NCBI GenBank assembly: GCA_032622095.1
Contig: CP136066.1
Coordinates: 91,593,319 to 91,657,318 of the forward strand
Direction: 5' to 3'
DNA from: Siphonodentalium dalli
Taxonomy: Eukaryota > Mollusca > Scaphopoda > Gadilida > Siphonodentaliidae
DNA: 64,000 bases
Each line of letters begins with the position of its first letter. The first letter of the stretch is position 1. Made by a program: the position numbers and the translations under genes. Shown here one piece after another: positions 23,701-35,700 of this stretch. The notes under the pieces are model-generated. The model was not told the origin of the DNA. It made no database searches and worked only from the letters and a program-made list of their open reading frames with translations.

Positions 23701-26700
23701 TATTACTACACCCCATTCTCATTAACAGAATGGTTAAAGTTCAATATAAACCAATGTCTTCCAGAAAATCTCTGGGTTCTATGCTTGAATTCTCGGAGAG
23801 GACATTTTTTTTTAACATTTAAGGAGATGCTGTACCAAATCGGGATGGTTCAGCCCACCAATTAAAGTTTATACACCCTCAATACTAGTGACAGTTTACC
23901 CACAATACAAAATGATTTTCTCATTTCATTAATATTAGCAGTTGACAAAGATTCTCGGAAAGGACAGATTTTAACGGAATTTATGTGCACATATTTTGGA
24001 GAATTGAATATAATTTAAATAGACTAATACACAGAAAACGAATTTTACCATTAATCTTCTATACCATGAAATGTCCAACTGAACTATATTCCTGATCCAT
24101 GGTTATTGTAAATTGTGTTTATGAAAAGCTTTATTTTAGATTCACATGCTATAAATCATTTAACGGAATATCTCAATAACCTTCAAATTCATATATCATC
24201 AAACTGAATGCACGAAATCACTCAAAATTTTCACCACATGATCAAGCAGACATAAGCTAAAGGTTAAATGAGGACATTTTTGGCAAACCCATAAATTAAA
24301 ATAAATATAAGGAATACAAAATCATCACAGCAATGATTGGCCACTCAAAATATGCCAAAATTGGTACTCATCGCCCTATAATTTTGTTATTTTTTCCAAT
24401 ATAGTAGTGAAATTTTGTCTGCAGGTTGGGCTGTGCGTCAGTACTATAGAAATATTATTAAGACACTCCAAACACAATGACAAATGCATCATTTTCCCTC
24501 CTATCTGAAAAATTCATTTTGTCAACCTTTAACGTGAAAGAGCCCCTATGCAGATAATTAGTGTTTCGCAGAGGTATGCTTTTTATCGGAAAATTAAGAT
24601 AAAAGTTTGCAAAACTAATTAAAGATTGTACCATTTGAAGTTACATTGGAAATCTTCGTTTATTCTTTAAAAAAGCAAGAGCTGTAGTAGTCCAACAAAT
24701 TAGACTTTCGGATTAATAGGAATTTTAATATTTGGACATTTATGGACCTTTTAATCCTTCAGTCTAATGGAACACGTGAAAAATTTGAACGCTACGAAGC
24801 CACATTTTTTATGTGGCAAGGGCATGCCCCGTTAACTTACACTGTTCACGTCCAATGACACAAATAAAACCATAAATAAAAAGCACATACCTGTTGTTGG
24901 AATGTTAAATATCATGACTGAACTAACTAGCATAAATTTGTGTCACTATTAATCCATATAATTTTATAACAACTCAACCGACAGAAATATTCAAACCCGT
25001 CTACGCTAGCGAACACAAACGAAAAAGAAAGCGCGCGCATGCGTAATAGATCAGAAATCTGGGAAAACCCACGAAATTAACATAATTTATTTGTATTTGA
25101 AAATGGTGATATGTTTTCCAATCCGGGATTAAACTAACAAATCTGTAATTCTGACAACTTTTATATCATAATCTATGTTTGAACACAAAGAATACTATCT
25201 CCGCTACTCATGTATTTGTAGAAAATTTCAGATAGAATGGTATTTTGAAGGGGTTATATCGGTGGTCACTGGTGTTGACCTGCTTCAAAATTTGTGCAAT
25301 CTTGGTTTTCAGCTCTTTTATTAGACTAGAAGGATTAATACAATCGTAAATGTCCAAATATTAAAATATGTATTAATCCGAATAGTCTAATTTGTTGGAC
25401 TAGAGCTGTAGCAGCGAAATGTGCTCATAATTCGCCATTTTGTCCAAGCTAACCCACCTGACTGCATCGACCAATCAAATGTAGGTTATATACTTTTAAT
25501 CGGTGTTTTAAAATATATTCTTGTCTGTTAAAAAGTCCATGGCTAATTTTCCTACGACGAACAAGATCGAACTATTTGACAAAATATAGAGCAATATAGT
25601 AAATTATTGCTCTAAAGTTGTTTATATCGGTACCAATAATCATTTATTTTCATCAGGCCGGTTTGAGACCAGATCGGGGGTAACATTTCGTTCAGAAATT
25701 GGGAAATACTGATTTTGACTATCATGACTGAAAATATGCACCGTTGCCAATCAAATTCACATGGAAGCAAAATCAAACGCTCCCTGAGCCGTAACAATTC
25801 AATTCGTTGCGTACGATGCCTTGTCTGCGCACCGACTGACCCACTGGGACTGATGGATGACATGTAGCCAGATTTAATACCTGCCAGTATTTCCGTCGTA
25901 ACAGTGGAGAAATTCATGAAGTTGGTACCAAGCACACATAGACTAAACAATTCTCAACTTTGTCATTGTATATATCCATATATTTTTATTACAACTCGGT
26001 TTACATGTCAAGCAAAATTAGCAACGCAGACTGAATCGCCCTGCCATGGACTTTTTAACAGACAAGAATATATTTTAAAACACCGATTAAAAGAATATAA
26101 CCTACATTTGATTGGTCGATGCAGTCAGGTGGGTTAGCTTGGACAAAATGGCGAATTATGAGCACATTTCGCTGCTACAGGGACTGTAACAGAAACGGAA
26201 ATGGGTCAGCTCATCTCAGGGCCCACTACATTGTAGGCCCAGTCGACCTGGGCCAGCTTGTCCCGAGCCAGCTTGCCCCGGGCTGGCTTGGCCAAAGGGA
26301 TTTGAAAACAAATTTGTCTTTCTTTGTTGTCTTTTTGTTTTTTTCTCTCTCGGGAGGTAGATTGGATAGTTGGGTTGTGATAACAACAATGATAAAAACA
26401 ATGAACAATATACAAACTTTTATACATATACATATAACACACAAACAAAATAGGTTTGACTGGTGGTGATGTAGTGATTGTCGTTGATGTTGATGACATG
26501 GCGATCATTGTGGGGGATGAGGATGTGGACGTGGTGGTGAGATATGGCGATTTCGTCGTTGGATTGTGATGACATTGGTGTTGGCAAGCAGGTTGAACAT
26601 ACAAGTATGTGTGTATATGCCCGTACCAACTCGATGTGAGCTACATGTAAGTTGACCACTTGTGGGTCTGAAGTTCCTTGCATCCCACCCTTTAAGCCAG

Positions 26701-29700
26701 TGCTCAGTGGCAGATCCAGAAAATTTGTACATAACATTGAAAACAACGCTTTTTCCTGTGTTCTGGGTGCAGTTTAGGTACATGTAGCTTAATATTAGGC
26801 CTATATGTGGCGACTGCCAATAACATTCAGTATAATTACGGAATACTATTATGGAGAATTTGGGTATCTCTCCACAGAACGTGTGATCTAAGCTAGGTTG
26901 TGTTACTCACCTTGTAGAAACACCCCAACTCCTGTCATGAGTGACCCTGGTCACGATGAGGCCGGCCTCGTCTGTGCGGGTTGGCAGCCATTCCAGCCAA
27001 CACTAGGCAAGTCCACTTCACTGCATGTTTAAGAGTCAACTGATTTGCCCACCTGGGTTCATATATCAGCTGGGAACTGCATGCTTTTAGGGTTAATACA
27101 CAATCACACCTCTGGGTCAGTCATGATCTCTTAAGATTGGAGCACTGAGGCTATCAGTAATCACTGACTGACCCAAATAGGTCATGCAGAGCCTGATCTA
27201 ATGATCCCAATCTGAACCCAGAACACTATTAAGGTGGGACTTTATAATACCTAGCTGTATAAAGGAGTCAATACAGGTATATTTATAATCCAAATTATAC
27301 CACACTATAGAGGGTTAGTGATGGAAGATCAAAGCTCCTTTGAACAATGAACTTATTTTCTGAAAGCCTGTGCAAATGATAGTGAATTATCGGGGCGACA
27401 TGATGTTTTGGCGTGCTGGACATACCTAAGGAATGAGCCCCGGAATCACCAGGTTGCCTATGGTTTGGGCCAGTGCATGGGAGAATATTTTTTAATTCAG
27501 AGTGAATAGTCGCAAAATCTTGGCTTCTAAGCCTTCTATATAGTACTAGTATAGACTATAGAGTTGTTTCGACTGGCAATACAATGCATCTATCCAACCA
27601 CTTAACCCTTTACCCAACAAACCGGCCAAAACCGGCCAAATAAAGCTTCAACAGCCTAAAATATCTTCGGTCTGTCTCAATAAAACCATACAAATATGGA
27701 TATCATTGGAACCGGCTCATTGACCACATTGTGATGGTTATAGTTATACCCTGTGCCAATGCATTCTCCTATATATGCGAGTCGACCATAGGTCGCCTCG
27801 CATATATAAGAGAATGCATTGGCCTAAACAAAATCTTTTTTTAACACTTTTTACCATTTTTTCTTACATTCTTTAACAATTTTATAATTTTTAATGTGTT
27901 AAGCCAATGCATTCTCTTATATATGCGAGGCGACCTATGGTCGACTCGCATATATAAGAGAATGCATTGGCACAGGGCCCTTCTGTTGGTTAAAGGGTTA
28001 ATTTCCTCCATTGCCCATGCTGATTTTTTCAGTTTTACTCCCAAAAGCCGTCAGCTTCATGCTGCACCAGCAAAATAAGTCATCAACACTTAGCTGAATG
28101 GGTGGTCCGATCATACTCCGATCGTGTACTCGTTTTATTAGTATAAACATAGTTTTTCACCAAAAAATATCTGACACCAAACTGATTAACTAGTATTCCA
28201 ATTCCCTGTTCATCTACATTCTGGTTACATCCATAATGTTAATTTAAAATATAGCATGTAGATTAATTTAATATCTGTTTTGTAAATGTTTGGGTTTTAT
28301 TCTTTATTATTAAGCAATGGCAGATGCGTATTTGTCGTGACCTAAAGATGTCTTATTATCACACATTTGTTCCAATTAGGGTGACACAACATGTGATGGA
28401 AGATATAACCAATTTTAAATTCCATGCATATACATGTATACCATTATTTTGTCTGAGGCAAACATCCATACTATTGAATGATCAGATTACATTGTATAAC
28501 ATATAGAGTGTATTCAACTCATATTTATCCTTCATTTGCTCTTTGCATATAGATGGATATAAGGGTTTTCCCAAATTAACCCAGGGACAGTGAGAGAGAA
28601 TCAGATAAATTTATTCAGAATGTGAAAACAGTTCAATATTGTTATTCATGCATTTGCCAGTTTCTCGTTCAAACCGTACTAATGTGATTATTGACTATTA
28701 TCTTTGTAAATAAACATGCCTAAAGTACTTCCATCAAATTTAAATCAATGTTCATGGAATCAGTGCTTAATTATGATTTCAATCTTGTCTTTTTACAGAT
28801 GTGGTTTGGCTGGAGAAACAGGTCCAAGATGTATAATCCCAACAGAAGTTAAATGCACCAAAACGGGCAAGGTAAGGAACCCCATGTCTGTCATACTAAT
28901 ATCCCAATTATTAATTTAGTAATTAATACTAACATCTTCAGTTCAGAAAAGATTATAATAGACTTTATTTAGTTTTTATGAGGACCAAAAGCAAATGTTC
29001 AACTAATTCTTTCAACAAGCAAACAACCTTACACATATTTAAATTCAGTTTTGAATTTGCACACTTTAAATTCGCGCACCTATTATGCCCGAATTCAAAA
29101 CTGACAAAAATATTTTCGTAAAAGTCTTGTATCTGATGACAGTTTAAGTTCTTAGTCGTTTCTGAGAATACATGTGTATATTAAACATGATCACAGCAGA
29201 TTTGCATCATGAAGACCATTAACTGCATCATCATTTTGCTGCGGTGATGGATGTTAATATGCTCCAAATAATTATTCTAATATTGAAATAGTCATGGACT
29301 GGACATCAGTGAAATGAACACGAAAACATAAAACCACAACAGCGAAAGCAACTGACTTCAGAAAAAGCAACACTAATGCAGTCTATATGGTCATGGTGTC
29401 ACTTCAGGGTGGTGCATAGGGGGACATGCATTCATGCACATGTAATCTAGAATATGTGTATTTCTTACAAGCATTTTAACTTCCTCGACGTTGCCATGAT
29501 GTAGACGTCACTTGGCATTGAGTAAAGGTTTTTAATTTTTTATATTGGTTTACTGAATGTAAATATAGGCCTACATGTATAGGTGTACACACATAAATAC
29601 CTGTTCAGTCAAACATTTCGTAATGTATTCAACATAACCCTCTTCATAAATTGACAGCCGAAACAATGTCGGCAACTACACAGTTGTGTAAAATTCAATG

Positions 29701-32700
29701 ATACTGTACATGTACAGGAGAAATTTGTCTTGTATCAGAATTCGAGGACCAACTAGCAGTCCTCCAAATAGGCCACGGAAATAAGCAATGCCATGGAAAA
29801 TGCCATGGCATCTTCTAACATGCCATAGCATTTAAAATTTGCCGTGGGACATTTTTCCTAATTTCGAGGGCTGTACTAGAATACTACTGTAATCGGTATT
29901 TAGAAGTTTTATTTTCCAGAGAAATCAAATATCTCAAATCAATGTTATTGGCCATTGACAGGAAATATTTCCAACAGTGAGGTGTTCTGCCAATGTGTTG
30001 TTTTTACAAAAACACAGCATTTTATTTTCAATGTGAAATTCAGCCCTGTACCCTGGGCCTTTTTTCAGGCCCTGTACGATTTGCCAAATGCGAAGCCTGC
30101 AGTATTTGTGTATGGTATATTATACAAACATTATGCTAGTACTAGTATGCTCTGAACATTTTATACAACTTTATCTTTCTCTTTATTAATATCGCTTTTG
30201 ATTTTAATCTTTTTTACAGCTATGTCGTATTTGGGAGTTTGAAGATGTTCAACAACTGTATGAGAACCTGAAAAACTTTCTGTTTGTACTCTATTTCAGG
30301 TAAGGTTTACTCAATCCTTTCATGACTGCAGCTTCCTGAAATTTTGCGAAAACCGTGTGCCAATGCATTCTCTTATATATGCGAGTCGCTCATAGGGAGC
30401 CTCACATATATAAGAGAATATGGTATATTGGCCTAACAATATTTACCTTAGCCTGGTAAGCCAGAGCATTCTGTTATATATGCGAGGCTCCCTATGGGAG
30501 ACTCACATATATAAGAGAATGCACTGGCACAGGATCTTTAATGCTTCACCAGCGCAGCTCCCATCATGAAAGGGTTAAAAGATATGCTCTCATCACACAG
30601 CACTGTATGACTAAATGTCTACATGTCACATATTTTATTATCTGAACATTTCCCACCAAAGAAAATGAATCCTTCTGCACTTGTATTATCTTTTCATCTT
30701 ACTGTTGTCTGCTAATTTATCCTGAACAGCCCTCAAAATGAAGAATAGGCTATTCCTATGTATAATTTTATAACTGATGGGAGAATCCATTTAGTAAAGA
30801 ACGGGTTAAAGACACCTCAATCCTGAGTTCTAATCCTCTTCCATATTTATAAAGGAGTGCTTAGATGAATCCATTCTTTATGCTGTTACTGTTACATGTA
30901 TGTACATAAATTGGTGGATTCTGGGTGACTTTCTGCATGTTTGGGAGATCCTGGTTAACTGTATGTACATAGTACAATTTGGCTGAAGTACATGTGTATA
31001 GCTTCAGATACTTCGAAATTTTTGAATAATATCTATTTTTGTTATAGGCATCTGCTTGTGAATTCCAAGGACCGACGAATTGTTGTTTGCGAATCTCTGA
31101 TGTGTCCTACAGCATTCCGAGATACGATGGCGAAGGTTTTATTTGAGCATTATGAGGTGAGTAAACAATGTTCAAAGATAAATTAAATAAGATAGAATTC
31201 GTCCACTATAAGTTAAATATATGTATTTATATTTTCAGATGTTTACTATTATATAGTAGATAAAGTTGGCAATAACACTTTAATTTGGTCAACAACAATG
31301 GTGATGGAAAATTATAAAATTGTTAAAGAATGTAACAAAAAATGGTAAAAAAAGTTTTTTTTTTAGGCCAATGCATTCTCTTATATATGCGAGGCGACCT
31401 ATGGTCGACTCGCATATATAAGAGAATGCATTGGCACAGGGCATAACTGTAACTATCACAATGTGGTCAAGGAGCCGGTTCCAATGATATCCATATTTGT
31501 ATGGTTCTATTGAGACAGACCGAAGATATTTTAGGCTGTTGAAGCTTTATTTGACCGGTTTTGGCCGTTTTGTTTGGTAAAGGGTTAAGAACATGTTGCC
31601 AGAAGTGGAAGACTATTTTATATAATTAGATTCTTGGTTACAGAATAATTGTTGTGAGAATTAGTCAAAAAGCACACTTCGATTGGACATGCCGTGCATA
31701 AAATTGTAAAGAATCTTGAACAAATAAACTTTTTAACTCTTTCTTTTCTAAATGGATTCTCTCACTCAGTTATAAAAGTATACATTGGAATGGTCTATTA
31801 TTCATCTAAAGGGATGTCCAGGTTATAAGAGCTAATGACAGACAGAAAAAAGCTAATACAAGTGCAGAAGGATTCATATTTTTTGGTGGGAAATGTCCAT
31901 AATAAGTTCACCAGACTATTATCGTTTGTTGACTACTCGCCAATGAGTATTTAGTATAGAAAGTGTTAAAAAGGTAAAGTACACTAAATCTGTCCATTTA
32001 TGGGACCATCTCCTTTCATACTCAACATAATATATGCAACAAATGAATGAATACGAACATGGATTTGTGCAAAATACACTTGTGTGTTCTATGAACGATG
32101 CAAATAACATGGTAATTATAATGAAAATGAATTTATGACTGGAGTCATAAATTCATTTTCATTATAATTACCATGTGTATTTTGCACTAATCCATGTCTC
32201 AAATTCATTCATTTGTTGCATATATTTTGTTGAGTATGAAAGGAGATGGTCCCATAAATGATGCTTATTCATAATTCTTACCTTGAAACAAAAAAAATGT
32301 GCATTTTTTATTCAAGTTTATGCTTAACTGTCTCTTACAGGTATCCTCAGTGATGTTCGCACCAAATCATGTTGTTCCATTACTGACTTTGGGTGTAAAC
32401 ACTGGACTGGTGCTAGATGTTGGATACTCAGAGGCTCTTGTTGTACCTATATCCTTTAGCACTATTTTCTATTACATACCATTGGTTCCCCAATGATTAT
32501 TGAGAGTGGTAGCATTATATCTGTATACCGTAGGTTCTGGCATTGCAAAACTGTGTGATCAATTTGATTGCTTTTCAATTAAATTCTTTGTGAAGCCATG
32601 TTTATTTTTCCGGACTAATTGCATATTTCTGTTCATATGTATATATTTGCTTTCACTTTAATATTTCATTGTAGTTGGGGTCCTTGTTGCCTTGTAGTCC

Positions 32701-35700
32701 AGTGCATTTATGAGAAAAAATGCCAAACCCGGAACTAATTGTAACAGAATTTGTTTTTGTTGGAGTAAGTACATAAACCCTCCATAAACAACATACTAAA
32801 AATCGGCAAAAATCGGAAAAAGGGAAATTGGTGAATTTCGTGAAATAAATTTGGGGAAATTTGGTCAAATCATCAATTTATGGATTTTCATGGATGTTTA
32901 TAAAAACAATCAAATTCACAAATCCTACAAATAGGATGTGTATTGTGTCGTCCTCAGTTTCCTGAACCCAGTACTGAAAACCAGTCCCAGATTCATTACG
33001 TATTTTTCGAGTTGTGTGCCTTCAAAAATGCAAGTTTACCTGATTTCGGCCCATTTTCGGGGCCTCACTTTCGAAGAATGAGCCAAAATGCCTTATTTAT
33101 GATTAATTATAAAAAAAAACTAGAGCAAACTGAAGGGATTTTTCACTGTTTTAGTAATTTCCTCACTAGATTAAACACAAAATATGATTAATATGTGCAT
33201 CTATAATTAAGAAGAAGATTATATTCTCAAACAAAATGTGTGTTCCATTGTATGGACTTAGCCAATTTTGCCTCTGACACTGAACGTGTGTGATGAAATG
33301 CAATATTTGAGGTCATATAACTCAATAATTTAATACCCATATGCCATGCGTTTCTTATAACCTTTTAAGTATGTTGGATTGAACAAATTGTAAAGGTATT
33401 AACAGGACATTATTTAAGAAAATCAACTTATGGCCCTTTGAATACTTAGTCTTAGCTTGTTTCCAAAGATGCCAGTTTGAGGCATTTTTTTCCATTCTAA
33501 AAGGTTTTGGGCCATAAAAACAAAAAACAATGGGTGTTTTAATGTGTAAAATTATTTGAACTTTCCTCCCACAACACTTAAGTGATAAAAAATTAGCCTT
33601 ACATTGGTCATGCCATAGTATGTCACTAGATTTCTTTCATTTTTCAGGAAACTGACTACAAATTCTAACGTTGGTATAGGGGTAGGAAAAATCACAAAAT
33701 GCAATCTTATCACCAAATTACAGCCATTTCAGACACATTGTTGTTTTCTTCCAGTTTATGTACATTCCTGTTGCATTATAAAACTGCTTAATACATTATC
33801 GGACGTTGATTTAGAATTTTATGGTTATGTTGTATAAAAACAATCTCAAAATGCCAATTTGACATTTCACTGCCAAATTATGACAACAAATATTATAGCT
33901 CTGTCAATAAACATAAACAAAGGAAATATGAAATTATGCATGAAAGAACAATGTAAGCAGAAGCTGTTAATATAAAGTTTTATGCTTCAAGATGCATAAT
34001 TTTGAAGTTTTTGTTGATATGCTTTCCCCTACCCCATTGTTCTGCCGTTCAAATTTGGAGTAAGTTTCCATAATGATGAGTGAAATCCAGTGACATTCAT
34101 TGGTATAACCATTGAAATGCTATTTTCTCAACAAAAAAATGATTTAAGAGGACAGATCACATAATTTTACACAATAAACTTTCGTTAATTATTCTGAATA
34201 TGCCTAAAATCCTTTTAAAATTGACAAAAACGCCCCACAATAGCATTTTCGGAAAAGAGGCTAGACTTAAGAGTTCATAGGACCATAATTTTATTTTCTT
34301 CACCAATGTATTTGGAAATTACTTCACAATTTCTTCAATCTAGTATTCTCAAAATGTTTTGAGAAAAGCAGAGCATATGGATATTAATTTATTGAGTTAC
34401 ATGACCTCAAATATGGCATTTCATCACACAAGTTCTGTGTCAAGGCAAATTTGGCTAAGTACATACAATGGAACACACATTTTGTTTGAGAATATTTTAT
34501 TCTACTTATTCATAGATGCACATATTAATCATATTTTGTGTTTAATCTAGTGAGGAAATTACTAAAACAGTGAAAAAGTCATTAATTTGGCACTAGTTTT
34601 TTAAATAATTAACCATATAATACGGCATTTGGCTCATTCTGTGAAATTAAGGCTCCAAAATCAGGTAAACTCGCGTTTTTGATAGCACACAACTCGAAAA
34701 ATACTTAAGGAATCTGGGAATGGTTTCCAGTTCTGGATTCAGGAAAATGTGGTCGACAAAATAGGCATGATATTTGTAGGACTTGTAAATTTGAATTTTT
34801 TATATACATTCATGAAAATCTATATATTGATGATTTGACCAAATTTTCCCAATTTATTTTTCACGAAATTCACTAATTTCCCTTTTTCCGATTTTTGCCG
34901 ATTTGTAGTATGTTGTTTACGGAGGGTATATGTACCAATTCCAGCAAAAAAAAATTCTGTTGCAATTAGTTCTGGGTAAAACCATAAATGCACTGGACTA
35001 AAGGTGCACAGCACATTAGGAGGTCATAAGCTGTCCCGCAATGGTGAAGAACAAGCCTTGAGATAGGGTGTCTGTCATTTGCAGAATGAGGTCCCCAGAG
35101 GGTGAATTTAGTGATGCTACCCCACATAGTGGGTTAGCATCACCAAATTCACCCTCTGGGGACCTCATTCTGCAAATGACAGACACCCTATTTCAAGGCT
35201 TGGTGAAGAAAGTACAGTTCTCGAAAGAAGCTTCTGTTGTTTGGGGGGGGGGGGGGGGATATGAAATGGTCCAGTCGGGACTCGGTAGCATGATTATCTA
35301 CATCTTTAAATAATTCCAATCAATGCTATCCATTCTAACTAATTATTTCACCCTTTCATGACGGGAGTTGCACTGTTGCAGCATTAAAGATCCTATGCCA
35401 GTGCATTCTCTTATATATGCTAGTCTCCCTTAGGGAGCCTCGCATATATAAGAAAATACTGGCTTACACGGTCAAGGTAAATATTCTTAGGCCAATTAAT
35501 TGTCTTATATATGCGAGGCTCTCATAGATAACAGAATACACTGGGTTACAATGTCAAGGTAAATATTGTTAGGCATTAAGAGAATGCATTGGCACAGGGT
35601 TTTTGCAAATTTTCTCCATTCATGGAAGGGTTAAATAATTCCAATCAATGCTATCTGTTGCTAACTCATTACCTAAGAAATGAAGAGTGCCTTAATGTTG

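Larger units (their letters stand above)
21183..24546. mobile_element. 3.4-kb foldback-type element in ACTR10 intron 1
   Basis: GGGCTCTTTCACGTTAAAGG (left, 21184) and CCTTTAACGTGAAAGAGCCC (right, about 24523) are exact inverted ends. TTCTCGGAGAGGACAT and close variants recur inside in both orientations (21729, 23450 inverted, 23791, 23952). A J-family sequence lies within (about 21955-22345). No coding capacity recognised. Confidence 0.75.

Noticed and set aside
26206-26604. 132-codon minus-strand frame rich in Ser/Thr/His
   Set aside because: Low-complexity GATGTGGTG-type sequence with overlapping frames in other phases and no start or splice context.
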